Positions 1-7,712 of a stretch of 56,244 nt of DNA are shown piece after piece. Source of the DNA: Lachnospiraceae bacterium (GTDB lineage Bacteria > Bacillota > Clostridia > Lachnospirales > Lachnospiraceae); the NCBI GenBank assembly GCA_022510725.1, contig JAFLSW010000013.1, positions 1 to 56,244 of the forward strand, written 5' to 3'. The notes below the pieces were generated by a model. That model ran no database searches, was not told the DNA's origin, and worked only from the letters and a program-made list of their open reading frames with translations. The stretch's first letter is position 1; each line of letters opens with the position of its first letter. The position numbers and the translations under genes were made by a program.

Positions 1-112
1 GATGGTCAACAATCTGCAGACCGATGTCTATGCAGATACCATGTATCCCAATGCGATGAGACCGGATACCAATCCCGGTTACAATCCGCAGTACACCAAT
101 ACCTTTAGATAA
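1..112 (+). CDS. C-terminal end of an unidentified protein (partial)
   Basis: The reading frame starting at base 2 stays open from the window edge and stops with TAA at 110-112. The visible tail is rich in Asn, Pro, Tyr and Thr (for example NPGYNPQYTNTF). An ATG at base 2 is in frame, but the gene probably starts outside the window. A terminator-like hairpin follows 28 bases later, which supports a real gene end. The tail is too short to assign a family; low-complexity N/P/Y tails occur in surface and spore-coat proteins, but that is only a possibility. Confidence 0.5.
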   Translation, partial: MVNNLQTDVYADTMYPNAMRPDTNPGYNPQYTNTFR

Positions 113-139
113 TTTATTGTTAATATGATATAATATAAG

Positions 140-183
140 GGCAAAAGCCGGACTGAAATAAGAACGGGTTTTGCCTTGTTTTA
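140..183 (+). terminator. Intrinsic terminator after the partial first gene
   Basis: GGCAAAAGCC at 140-149 pairs with GGGTTTTGCC at 166-175 with one mismatch, and TTGTTTTA follows. This is the usual shape of a rho-independent terminator and separates the first gene from the toxin-antitoxin pair. Confidence 0.65.
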
Positions 184-319
184 TATATTAGCTTAAAGAG
201 AAAATCCTTTATCAGAAGAAAAGATTTTTGAAAAGATATTTGTTGAATTATGTAATAGATAAAAAAAAGAAAATGGGTTATAATGCAATTAAGCAGTATT
301 TGAAAGGAGATATGTAACT

Positions 320-484
320 ATGGAAGTTGTCGTAAAAGAGAAAGATGTACAAAATGAACAAGTTGCCGTGGAAACATTATTTTCTTATCTTGACAAAGGT
401 ATTGATGATATGGAGGCAGGAAGAGTTCATACGGTAGAAGAAGCCTTTCAAATGGTCGAGGAAAGAATAAAAAATGAATTATAA
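320..484 (+). CDS. Small antitoxin of a ParE/RelE-type toxin-antitoxin pair
   Basis: This 54-residue acidic protein starts at ATG 320 behind GAAAGGAGA. Its C-terminal half (HTVEEAFQMVEERIKNEL) is a predicted amphipathic helix of the kind antitoxins use to wrap their toxin. The stop at 482-484 overlaps the start of the next gene at 474 by 11 bases, the usual translational coupling of antitoxin-first TA operons. The family is inferred from size, charge and partner; no clear N-terminal DNA-binding motif is visible, so which antitoxin fold it uses is unknown. Confidence 0.7.
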   Translation: MEVVVKEKDVQNEQVAVETLFSYLDKGIDDMEAGRVHTVEEAFQMVEERIKNEL

Positions 485-821
485 AGTACTGGTAACAGAT
501 GAAGCAATAAATGATATATTTGATCTTATAAAATATATTCGCATTGAATTGTGCAATCCTAGTGCAGCAGACAGGCTATATTCAAATTTGAATCGGGAGA
601 TAAATAATATGGGGGACTTTCCTTTGAAATTTTCTGATTCGGGTGTGAAGTATAGGGGATACATAATACATAAAAAGGTATATGAATCATATTTGTTGTT
701 TTACATTATAAGTGATGAAAATCATGCGGTATATGTCTTGCGCGTTTTAAAGGATCTTATGAATTGGAGAAAGATATTAGAAAAGTCGCAAATGTATCAT
801 TTTTCTCAGTATGAAGAATAA
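474..821 (+). CDS. ParE/RelE superfamily toxin
   Basis: The 115-residue protein has the layout of the ParE/RelE toxin fold: an N-terminal strand (YKVLVTDEAINDI), a helical hairpin including YIRIEL and a later SAADRLYSNL segment, and C-terminal strands ending in AVYVLRVLKD followed by WRKIL. Such toxins act either on DNA gyrase (ParE) or as ribosome-dependent mRNA interferases (RelE); the sequence alone does not decide between them. The gene is translationally coupled to the antitoxin upstream and is followed by a strong terminator, so the two form a closed bicistronic unit. The length is slightly above the usual 90-105 residues because of a C-terminal tail. Confidence 0.8.
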   Translation: MNYKVLVTDEAINDIFDLIKYIRIELCNPSAADRLYSNLNREINNMGDFPLKFSDSGVKYRGYIIHKKVYESYLLFYIISDENHAVYVLRVLKDLMNWRKILEKSQMYHFSQYEE

Positions 822-846
822 ATGTTTTAAAATATATAGATGATAT

Positions 847-884
847 AAAACCTTCAAGTCAGAATGATTTGAAGGTTTTATTTA
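847..884 (+). terminator. Intrinsic terminator of the toxin-antitoxin operon
   Basis: An 11-base perfect stem (AAAACCTTCAA at 847-857 with TTGAAGGTTTT at 869-879) carries an 11-base loop and ends in a T-rich run. It lies 25 bases after the toxin stop. Confidence 0.85.
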
Positions 885-997
885 ACTTGATTATTAGCAC
901 ATAGCAATCTATCCCATAAAAGAAAACTATGATAGAATAACAAATATAATAAGGAATTGCTGTGAACTAATTTGGACTTTCCAAATAAAGGACCTTT

Positions 998-1060
998 ATG
1001 AAAACAGTAACAATTTGTGGAAGCATGCGATTTGCAGAAGAAATGCAGCTTCAAAAATAA
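998..1060 (+). pseudogene. N-terminal remnant of a CGSMRF-type (deoxyribosyltransferase-like) protein
   Basis: ATG at 998 opens a 20-codon frame beginning MKTVTICGSMRF and ending at TAA 1058. The start matches, from memory, the conserved N-terminus of small Rossmann-like proteins related to nucleoside 2-deoxyribosyltransferases, in which ICGSMRF forms the first strand and loop. The rest of the domain (normally about 100 or more residues) is absent in every frame before the next gene at 1090. I read it as a decayed fragment left by a deletion. A functional short peptide is less likely, since no convincing ribosome site precedes the ATG. Confidence 0.45.
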
Positions 1061-1089
1061 AATGAATCAGAAAATACAGGAGCAATCAA

Positions 1090-1575
1090 ATGATAATCAG
1101 AGCATATGAAGAAAAAGACCTGGAGTCCATGATCCGGATCTGGAATGAAGTGGTGGAAGATGGCATTGCTTTTCCTCAGGAAGAATTACTGAATAAGATA
1201 ACGGGAGCAGAATTTTTTGGCTCTCAGACTTATTCGGCTGTTGCTGAGGATGAAAATGACCATAAAATATACGGTCTTTATATCCTTCATCCGAACAATG
1301 TGGGACGATGCGGACATATCTGTAATGCCAGTTATGCAGTCAGCTCCGAAAGCAGAGGAAAGCATATCGGAGAAAAGCTTGTCAGGGATTGTCTGGAGCA
1401 GGCAAAAAAATGGGGTTTTCAGATATTGCAGTTTAATGCGGTAGTGGAAAGCAATAGCGGCGCAAGGCACTTATATGAAAAGCTGGGATTTGTACAGTTG
1501 GGTGTGATCCCGAATGGTTTTAGAATGAAAGATGGGCATTTTGAAAATATTTGTCCTTATTATTATGAGTTGTAG
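1090..1575 (+). CDS. GNAT family N-acetyltransferase
   Basis: This 161-residue protein begins MIIRAYEEKDLESMIRIWNE, the usual first strand and helix of the GNAT fold. Acetyl-CoA binding is expected around the SRGKHIGEKLVRDCLE segment (the R/QxxGxG/A motif) and the later helix GARHLYEKLGF, the typical motif B tail. The family moves an acetyl group from acetyl-CoA to an amine; the substrate cannot be told from sequence. It is preceded by CAGGAG with short spacing. It follows the decayed fragment at 998 and starts the run of small enzymes that continues to about 10 kb. Confidence 0.85.
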   Translation: MIIRAYEEKDLESMIRIWNEVVEDGIAFPQEELLNKITGAEFFGSQTYSAVAEDENDHKIYGLYILHPNNVGRCGHICNASYAVSSESRGKHIGEKLVRDCLEQAKKWGFQILQFNAVVESNSGARHLYEKLGFVQLGVIPNGFRMKDGHFENICPYYYEL

Positions 1576-1603
1576 TTTTACATATTGAACGGAGGAACTA
1601 TCA

Positions 1604-2131
1604 ATGAAAAAACAAATGATCTCAACAACCGTTATTTCCTTTGTGATCCTGTTGCTGTCAGGAGGAGTATATTATTATACCCATATCAGGATCTTGTTTA
1701 CGGTCATGGTGACTTTTTTGACCATATTTTATCATCTTGGCATGCGGTTAGTGGTAGGTTACAGCATAGATGCCAAATATCATAATCATATGGATTATAC
1801 AAAGAAATGGTTTCAGGAAAAATCTTTTGAAGCAACGCTTTATAAGAAGCTTCAAGTGAAAAAGTGGAAGAAGTTTTTTCCCAGCTTTAATCCGGGGGAT
1901 TTTCAATTAGAAAACAGCTCCATAGAAGAGATCATACAAGTGACTTGTCAGGCAGAGGTCGTTCATGAAATCATCATAGTATTTAGTTTTGTTCCGATCT
2001 TGTTTACGATCTGGTTTGGATCTTTGGAAGTTTTTATTATTACATCATGCCTTTCTGCCCTATTTGACAGTATTTTTGTGATCATGCAGAGATTTAATCG
2101 GCCAAGACTGATGCGGTTGGTAAAGAAATAG
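1604..2131 (+). CDS. CrtO-like membrane acyltransferase family protein
   Basis: The 175-residue protein starts at ATG 1604 behind GGAGGAACTATCA. Two hydrophobic segments lie near the N-terminus and one or two near the C-terminus. Its pattern matches glycosyl-4,4'-diaponeurosporenoate acyltransferase (CrtO) of Staphylococcus: a WF followed by KKWKKFFP, an acidic SIEEIIQVTCQAEVVHEI block, and the closing FNRPRL motif. CrtO acylates a glycosylated carotenoid during staphyloxanthin synthesis. No other carotenoid gene is visible here, so the substrate in this organism is probably another lipid or glycolipid. That last point is inference. Confidence 0.7.
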   Translation: MKKQMISTTVISFVILLLSGGVYYYTHIRILFTVMVTFLTIFYHLGMRLVVGYSIDAKYHNHMDYTKKWFQEKSFEATLYKKLQVKKWKKFFPSFNPGDFQLENSSIEEIIQVTCQAEVVHEIIIVFSFVPILFTIWFGSLEVFIITSCLSALFDSIFVIMQRFNRPRLMRLVKK

Positions 2132-2145
2132 ATTGAGGTGCCTAT

Positions 2146-2841
2146 ATGTTTAAAGCCATTGTATTTGATATTGGTCAAACATTAGTTGAATATAATAAGC
2201 CTCTGAATTGGTCCAAGCTTTATCGACCAGCTTTGCAAAATGCAGCAGATCAATGTCGGCTGAATTTATTGGAAGAACAATATCAAAATGCAATTGCTGT
2301 GCTGACCAAATATAATACAAGGATCAATCCCAGAATCCATGAAGTATCGTCAACGCAAATTTTTGAAGAAATTCTGACTGATATAAATTTGCCCGGAGAA
2401 AATATGGAGCTGATGAAGTTTCATTTTTATTCTTATTTTAGGCAGGATGTTTCGCTTTATCCGGAAACAGAGGAAACATTAAAAACTCTTCATGAAAAAG
2501 GAATACTATTAGGAACATTGTCAGATGTTGCTTATGGTATGGATAATAAATATGCGCTGGAAGATATTGTGGCAGTACGAAAATATATCCAATATCCTTT
2601 TACCTCTAATGATGTTGGATATAGAAAACCATCTGCTAAAGGCCTGCAGTTTTTGGCTGAAAAAATGGATGTAGCTATTTCTGAAATGATATTTGTAGGG
2701 GATGAGGAAAAAGATATTGCGTGTGCAAAAAGTGCAGGAGCATATGCTGTTCTGATAAACAGAAATCATGAGGTAAAGGAATATGGGCAGGATAGAGAGA
2801 TAGCTTGTTTAGAGGAATTACTAGATATTGTTAACAGATAG
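2146..2841 (+). CDS. HAD family hydrolase
   Basis: The 231-residue protein has the four HAD motifs: motif I FDIGQTL with nucleophile Asp8, motif II LGTLSD, motif III GYRKPSAKG with the conserved Lys, and motif IV FVGDEEKDI followed by AKSAGA. A helical cap of about 100 residues lies between motifs I and II (subclass I). The second Asp of motif I (DxD) is Gly here, a change also seen in some HAD branches, so classic phosphatase chemistry is uncertain. A GAGGTG ribosome site precedes ATG 2146. It sits 14 bases after the CrtO-like gene, probably in one transcript. The substrate is unknown. Confidence 0.85.
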   Translation: MFKAIVFDIGQTLVEYNKPLNWSKLYRPALQNAADQCRLNLLEEQYQNAIAVLTKYNTRINPRIHEVSSTQIFEEILTDINLPGENMELMKFHFYSYFRQDVSLYPETEETLKTLHEKGILLGTLSDVAYGMDNKYALEDIVAVRKYIQYPFTSNDVGYRKPSAKGLQFLAEKMDVAISEMIFVGDEEKDIACAKSAGAYAVLINRNHEVKEYGQDREIACLEELLDIVNR

Positions 2842-2860
2842 TGCAGGAGGATGTATCGTT

Positions 2861-3475
2861 ATGAGTATACCATTTTGGGAAGAAACTTATAAAAATGATG
2901 ATATTTTGACCTTTGGTCCCAATCCAAATGCTTCTTTGGTAGAAGTTGAAAAGTTCCTGGAGCTTTCTGATAATATCATTGATGTGGGTTGTGGCGATGG
3001 ACATAATGTTTTATATCTGGCAAAACAGGGATATAAAAATATTGATGCCTTTGATCTATCAGAAAATGCAATTGCAAAATTACATAGGATTTCGGTAAAG
3101 GACAATTTATCTGCTATTCATGCCTGGGTAGATGATCTTTGCAAATTTTCCTTTAAGAAACAGTATAAATTGATTATGACATTTGGGACATTACATTTTG
3201 TTTTGAAGGAAGATTGGCATAATTTTATTTATAAGGCAAAAGAGGCGACGGTCGTTGGAGGCATTAATATTATCCAATTATTTACAGATACAGTACCTGC
3301 CAGCAGTGATATTGCACCTTATGCAGTTGGTTTGGCAAAAGATCATGAAATAAAAGAATTATATTCTGATTGGGATATTATTTCTTATAATTCTTATGTC
3401 TTTGAGGACGAGCATCCTAATGTGCCCAAACATTTACATGCGTCAAATAAAATTGTTGCTCGCAAAGTGAAGTAA
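2861..3475 (+). CDS. TehB-like SAM-dependent methyltransferase
   Basis: ATG 2861 is chosen over an upstream frame start at 2828 because GCAGGAGG lies just ahead of it and the protein then begins MSIPFWEETYKN, typical of the family. The 204-residue product carries the SAM-binding motif I DVGCGDGHN and the acidic strand-2 end DAFDLS. It resembles the TehB group, whose members methylate tellurite/selenite or thiol compounds. No tehA transporter is nearby, so the true substrate is open. It overlaps nothing but follows the HAD gene within 20 bases, suggesting cotranscription. Confidence 0.75.
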   Translation: MSIPFWEETYKNDDILTFGPNPNASLVEVEKFLELSDNIIDVGCGDGHNVLYLAKQGYKNIDAFDLSENAIAKLHRISVKDNLSAIHAWVDDLCKFSFKKQYKLIMTFGTLHFVLKEDWHNFIYKAKEATVVGGINIIQLFTDTVPASSDIAPYAVGLAKDHEIKELYSDWDIISYNSYVFEDEHPNVPKHLHASNKIVARKVK

Positions 3476-3530
3476 TAATACTTGGAATTATTAGCAAATT
3501 ATTTTGCAAAATAGAAAAGGAATGATACAT

Positions 3531-4049
3531 ATGGAATACGGCAAAAGCAAAATCGAATTTATCAGAGGCAGCGTAGTGGATATGCATGTGGATGCCATTG
3601 TCAATGCTGCAAATAAAACCCTTCTGGGAGGAGGCGGCGTAGACGGAGCCATCCATAGGGCAGCAGGGCCCAAATTGTTAGAAGAATGTAGAGCCTTACA
3701 TGGATGCGAAACCGGAGAAGCAAAGATCACAGGCGCTTATGATATTAAGTATGCGAAATATATTATTCATACAGTTGGTCCCGTCTACCACGGATCGGAA
3801 AAGGATCCGGAATGTTTGACAAACTGTTACCAAAATTCTTTGGAATTGGCAGTGCAGCATGATTGTACAAGCATAGCTTTCCCCGGAATATCCACAGGAG
3901 TTTACGGATACCCAATAGATAAAGCGGCCAAGGTATCTTTGCTGGCTGTAAAACAGTGGTTGGAAGCTCATCCTGATTTGGAAATGGAAGTTTATTTTTG
4001 TTGCTTTAGAGATGCCGAGTTGGAGGCATATCAATCAATAAATGTATAG
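3531..4049 (+). CDS. Macrodomain O-acetyl-ADP-ribose deacetylase
   Basis: A 172-residue single macrodomain, close in length to E. coli YmdB (177). Diagnostic motifs are VDAIVNAANKTLLGGGGVDGAIH, split here as IVNAAN and GGGGVDGAI, which bind the ADP-ribose, and the later FPGISTGVYGYP loop. The family hydrolyses O-acetyl-ADP-ribose and in some cases removes ADP-ribose from proteins. ATG 3531 has AAAAGGA nine bases upstream; the in-frame ATGs at 3504 and 3522 lack such a site. It is a standalone gene between the methyltransferase and the VOC gene. Confidence 0.9.
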   Translation: MEYGKSKIEFIRGSVVDMHVDAIVNAANKTLLGGGGVDGAIHRAAGPKLLEECRALHGCETGEAKITGAYDIKYAKYIIHTVGPVYHGSEKDPECLTNCYQNSLELAVQHDCTSIAFPGISTGVYGYPIDKAAKVSLLAVKQWLEAHPDLEMEVYFCCFRDAELEAYQSINV

Positions 4050-4061
4050 GGAGGAATTGAT

Positions 4062-4430
4062 ATGAGTCAGGAAGTTGCTTTGGGAAATGTGATGGTAGAT
4101 TGTGACGATGAAAAGAAATTACAAAAATTTTATGGCGAGCTACTAGGCTGGGAGATGTGTGAATTATATGCCAGACCGGCTGTTCGCAGTTCTACCGGAA
4201 TCGTTTTTTTATTTATTGAAGAAAATGATTACATTCCTCCTGTATGGCCGGAAAAAGCAGGAAGTCAGCAGAAACAAATGCACTTTGATTTTCAGGTTGA
4301 GAATGTTTTGGAAGCGGTAAAGAAAGCAGAGACTTTGGGTGCGGTAAAAGCTTCCTCCCAATTTGGTGGCGATGATTTTGTAACCATGTTTGATCCGGCA
4401 GGGCATCCATTCTGCCTGTGTCAAAAATAG
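4062..4430 (+). CDS. VOC (glyoxalase/bleomycin-resistance fold) protein
   Basis: The 122-residue protein fits one VOC double-module: MVDCDDEKKLQKFYGELLGW in the first half and HFDFQVENVLEAVKKAETLGA with MFDPAGHPFCLC in the second. The C-terminal DPAGHPF segment is the usual end of the fold. VOC proteins bind a divalent metal and act as dioxygenases, glyoxalases or drug-binding proteins; the role here is not determinable. GGGAGGAATTGAT precedes the ATG, and the gene follows the macrodomain by 12 bases, so the two probably share a transcript. Confidence 0.85.
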   Translation: MSQEVALGNVMVDCDDEKKLQKFYGELLGWEMCELYARPAVRSSTGIVFLFIEENDYIPPVWPEKAGSQQKQMHFDFQVENVLEAVKKAETLGAVKASSQFGGDDFVTMFDPAGHPFCLCQK

Positions 4431-4448
4431 GAATCATAAGGAGAACCC

Positions 4449-5135
4449 ATGAACAAACAAACCTACACCCTTCTTGAGAACTATATGCTTTCCTGTATGG
4501 AAGACAGTGCCCACGATAAGGAACACATTTATCGCGTGCTTTATAATGGCTTAGAAATAGCTAAAACAGAAAAAGATGTGGATTATGATATTTTGATCGG
4601 AGCCTGTCTTTTGCACGATATCGGGCGAAAAGAGCAGATTGAAAATCCGGCGTTATGCCATGCCGAAGTGGGCAGCAAAAAGGCATATGATTTTTTAATA
4701 GAACATGACTTTGAAACGACATATGCAGAACAAGTCAGACATTGTATTTTGACACATCGATACAGAAAAAATAATCCTCCCCAGAGTCTTGAGGCAAAGA
4801 TTTTGTTTGATGCGGATAAGCTGGATGCGGCAGGCGCTTTGGGCATGGCTCGTACACTGGTATATAAGGGAGCCATTTCCGATCCCTTATATTCTCTTCT
4901 TCCCGATGGAATGGTTTCAAGCGGTGAGAACGATACCACGCCTTCTTTCTTCCAGGAATATAAATACAAACTGGAAAAGATATATGACAGATTTTATACT
5001 GCAAAAGGTGAAGAGATGGCAAAACAAAGACAGCAGGCAGCAATTGATTTTTATAATAATCTTTATCAGGAAGTCAGTGCGTCCTACAAAAATGGAAAAG
5101 ATGAACTGGAAAAATTATTCAGTAGCATTAATTAA
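4449..5135 (+). CDS. HD domain phosphohydrolase
   Basis: The 228-residue protein shows the HD metal-site series: His26, His56-Asp57 in ACLLHDIGR, His in CILTHRY and a distal Asp in LFDADKLDAAGA. This is the arrangement of single-domain HD hydrolases of the YedJ/YfdR kind, which cleave phosphate esters of nucleotides or similar compounds. AAGGAGA sits just ahead of ATG 4449. It lies 18 bases after the VOC gene and is the last member of that tight group; a 109-base AT-rich gap follows. A second, unrelated HD protein is encoded at 23816-24325. Confidence 0.85.
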   Translation: MNKQTYTLLENYMLSCMEDSAHDKEHIYRVLYNGLEIAKTEKDVDYDILIGACLLHDIGRKEQIENPALCHAEVGSKKAYDFLIEHDFETTYAEQVRHCILTHRYRKNNPPQSLEAKILFDADKLDAAGALGMARTLVYKGAISDPLYSLLPDGMVSSGENDTTPSFFQEYKYKLEKIYDRFYTAKGEEMAKQRQQAAIDFYNNLYQEVSASYKNGKDELEKLFSSIN

Positions 5136-5244
5136 AACTTAGCTGTGTCTAAGGCGATTAAAAAAGATGTAGTTTCAAACATTAACTTCCCTTAATATGA
5201 ACAATTTAGCAGGAATAGAAAAATAAGTAAGAGGAATACCCTGT

Positions 5245-5898
5245 ATGAATCGCATTGAAGTAAAAAGCATTAAGACACAATATGATTATTTGGATGATTA
5301 TTGCATTATTGATGGTAAACCCATTACACTTTACCTCGATGAATTTGTTCGAAATGATGCATCCTGCAGCCTTTCCGATTTTCCTTCTCTCTGCGGTCTT
5401 TTGCCTGCATGGAGTGGGAAACTATTATCCCGGTGGGAAAATGATTTTGTGTGGGAATTGATCGACAGTGAGGAAGAATTAAATGTGCCGGTCTTGGTTT
5501 GTGAAGATGATTGTGATCTATCCTGTATCGTTATTATGGTACATATCCGCAAAGCAGGGGACAAAGTATATTGGGACCGAATCGGGAGTTTAAATCACAC
5601 AAATATAGATGCGCAAAAGGAACGAGAAAGTGGTATTCTTTGTCTGGAGGCTTATACTGATGAAGATTGGGAAAAGTATGGTGATAATATTGCTACAGAG
5701 AAATATAATAGCCCCGAGTACTGGAAGTGGGTAGATGAAAATTCTTATGAAGAATATATTCGACGATTGCGCAATTACACAAGACCTTATATGCAAAAAG
5801 AAGAAAATATTGAATGGATACAGCGGCTTAATTGGGTGTTTGATGTAAAAGCATATGAAGCTGTAATTGAATATTATAGGAAACTAAGAAACCAATAA
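5245..5898 (+). CDS. Hypothetical acidic cytoplasmic protein
   Basis: I do not recognise this 217-residue protein. It is acidic, has no signal peptide or membrane segment, and carries three cysteines in a short EDDCDLSC stretch plus earlier SCSLSDFPSLCG. Aromatic residues are frequent in the C-terminal half (YWKWVDENSYEEYIRRL). GAGGAATACC lies before ATG 5245. Acidic single-domain proteins of this size beside toxin genes are sometimes immunity proteins, and a barnase/barstar pair lies one gene downstream, but nothing here proves such a role. Confidence 0.6.
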   Translation: MNRIEVKSIKTQYDYLDDYCIIDGKPITLYLDEFVRNDASCSLSDFPSLCGLLPAWSGKLLSRWENDFVWELIDSEEELNVPVLVCEDDCDLSCIVIMVHIRKAGDKVYWDRIGSLNHTNIDAQKERESGILCLEAYTDEDWEKYGDNIATEKYNSPEYWKWVDENSYEEYIRRLRNYTRPYMQKEENIEWIQRLNWVFDVKAYEAVIEYYRKLRNQ

Positions 5899-5911
5899 TG
5901 GAGAAAAGACT

Positions 5912-6823
5912 ATGGAGATTTTAAAAGCCCATTCCCTGGAGGAAGCCATAGCCGCGCTTTTTGGCGACGGTCTGCGCATTGTCAGCAGTCGATCCGTATT
6001 TGGCGGCGATATCAATGACTCTTACTGCCTTTCCCTTTCGGATGGAACAGCAGTGTTTATGAAATGTAATGCTTTAAAGAATATCTCTTTTTTTGAAGCA
6101 GAGGCAAAGGGACTGGAGGCATTGGGGAAGGCCGGTGTCATTGGCGTGCCAAAAGCATATGGGATCGGAACGGATCAGGCACAGGGGATTTCATTTCTTT
6201 TAATGGAATATCTGGAAGCCGCGCCCAGAATAAATGGATATTGGGAGACATTTGGCAGGGAACTGGCGCTTCTGCATCAAGCGGACTGCAGCGGTTTTGC
6301 CAAAGCGGAAAGGGATCTGCCCTTTGGATTTGAATCGGATAATTATATTGGCGCAACACCTCAAACCAATACGCCAAAAGCAAACTGGCTGACTTTCTAT
6401 AGAGAATGCCGTCTGATGCCTCAGATCAAAATGGCGGAAGGCTATTTGGATTTGGGAACCAAAAAGCAGTGCAATAAGCTTTTGGAAAATTTGGATTCTT
6501 ATTTAACGGAGCCGGCATTTCCTTCACTGCTTCATGGGGATCTGTGGAGCGGCAATGCCGTATGCGGACCGGATGGAAAGGCATGGATCTTGGATCCGGC
6601 AGTATATGTAGGGCACTTTGAGGCGGAGCTTGCCATGACGGAGTTGTTTGGAGGTTATCCCGCTGCCTTTTATGATGCATACCATGAGATAAACAAAATC
6701 GATAGCGGATATCGGGATAGGAGAGACCTATATAATCTTTATCATTTGTTGAATCACCTGAATCTGTTTGGGGGCTCCTATCTGCATTCCGTTAAGAATA
6801 TTTTAAACAGATATATCGGATAG
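5912..6823 (+). CDS. Fructosamine / ketosamine-3-kinase family protein
   Basis: The 303-residue protein has the aminoglycoside-phosphotransferase-like kinase fold. The catalytic loop is LLHGDLWSGNA and the magnesium-binding motif is LDPAVYVGHFEAELAM, which are hallmarks of the fructosamine-3-kinase family; LFGGYP follows. Family enzymes phosphorylate sugars attached to amines so that the adduct falls apart, repairing glycated proteins or amino acids. The Lys in the VFMKCNAL strand is the probable ATP-binding lysine. GGAGAAAAGACT leads into ATG 5912, 13 bases after the preceding gene. Confidence 0.88.
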   Translation: MEILKAHSLEEAIAALFGDGLRIVSSRSVFGGDINDSYCLSLSDGTAVFMKCNALKNISFFEAEAKGLEALGKAGVIGVPKAYGIGTDQAQGISFLLMEYLEAAPRINGYWETFGRELALLHQADCSGFAKAERDLPFGFESDNYIGATPQTNTPKANWLTFYRECRLMPQIKMAEGYLDLGTKKQCNKLLENLDSYLTEPAFPSLLHGDLWSGNAVCGPDGKAWILDPAVYVGHFEAELAMTELFGGYPAAFYDAYHEINKIDSGYRDRRDLYNLYHLLNHLNLFGGSYLHSVKNILNRYIG

Positions 6824-6851
6824 GATATTATGAGTTGGAGGGGATGAAAAA

Positions 6852-7442
6852 GTGAAAAAGAAAAGCAGATTGGGCATTTTTCTGCTGTTGTTCATGTTTC
6901 TTTTGACAGCCTGCGGCAGTCGTGAAGATGTGATCGTGGAAAATGAACAAAGTTATGGAACCGCTGTGCAGGAAGACGCCTTACCGGAAACTGTACAAAA
7001 CGATGAATCAGAAACACAGGAGCAGCCTGTCAAGGAGGAAGAATCTTCGGAGGAAGAAACGATAAATGTAAGTCTTCCTGTCGAGGGGGAATATTACTAT
7101 GATCTGACCAATGTGGTATTGTATTTAGAAATCTATGGAGAACTGCCTCCCAATTATATTACAAAGAAGGAAGCGCAGAGCTTGGGATGGGAAGGCGGCT
7201 CTGTAGAAAAATATAAGCAAGGCGCAGCCATAGGCGGAGACTCTTTTGGCAACAGGGAAGGCTTACTCCCTAAAGCCAATGGCAGGAGCTATACGGAATG
7301 CGATCTTGATACCGGAGGAGGCAGGTCCAGAGGCGCCAACCGATTAGTCTTTTCAAACGATGGGTTATATTTTTATACGGGAAATCATTATGAAAGTTTT
7401 ATAGAAGTAACCGTTACGGAGGATTATGAAGTAAAATGGTAA
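6852..7442 (+). CDS. Barnase-family ribonuclease with a lipoprotein signal peptide
   Basis: The 196-residue protein begins at GTG 6852, nine bases after GGAGGGG. Residues 1-21 form a lipoprotein signal ending in the lipobox LTAC (Cys21). An acidic linker to about residue 75 leads to a full barnase domain: LPPNYITKKEAQ, IGGDSFGNREG, LPKANGRSY and NHYESF. Residues matching the barnase catalytic set are all present: Lys105, Glu149, Arg160, Arg164 and His179. It would cleave RNA and is likely anchored outside the membrane. Secreted barnases are usually freed from the cell, so a lipid anchor is a notable variation. Its partner barstar overlaps the 3' end. Confidence 0.88.
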   Translation: MKKKSRLGIFLLLFMFLLTACGSREDVIVENEQSYGTAVQEDALPETVQNDESETQEQPVKEEESSEEETINVSLPVEGEYYYDLTNVVLYLEIYGELPPNYITKKEAQSLGWEGGSVEKYKQGAAIGGDSFGNREGLLPKANGRSYTECDLDTGGGRSRGANRLVFSNDGLYFYTGNHYESFIEVTVTEDYEVKW

Positions 7443-7711
7443 AAGAGGTTGTAATAAATTGTGAGGAATTGATGCAGAAGAAGCAAGCTCACCAATATCT
7501 GGCCAAGCTGCTGGAATTTCCGGATTATTACGGAAAAAATCTGGATGCGCTTTTTGATTGTTTAACAGAGTTGGGAGAATGCACCATTACATTTGCGGGT
7601 ATGGAGGACTTTTGTCTGGATGATAGTTATGCCTTAAAAGTGCTGGAAGTATTTGAGGAGGCTGCCTCAGCTAATCCCCGTATCAAGTTGGAAAAACAGG
7701 AGGAAGTGTAA
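7436..7711 (+). CDS. Barstar-family ribonuclease inhibitor
   Basis: The 91-residue protein is a barstar: the binding helix FPDYYGKNLDALFDCL matches the inhibitor surface, with Asp37 and Asp41 standing where barstar Asp35 and Asp39 block the barnase active site, and Tyr31 and Phe40 at neighbouring contact positions. It stays in the cytoplasm and would neutralise the ribonuclease before export. The start at 7436 overlaps the ribonuclease stop by 7 bases, so translation is coupled and inhibitor is made whenever the enzyme is. Confidence 0.92.
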   Translation: MVKEVVINCEELMQKKQAHQYLAKLLEFPDYYGKNLDALFDCLTELGECTITFAGMEDFCLDDSYALKVLEVFEEAASANPRIKLEKQEEV

Positions 7712-7712
7712 T

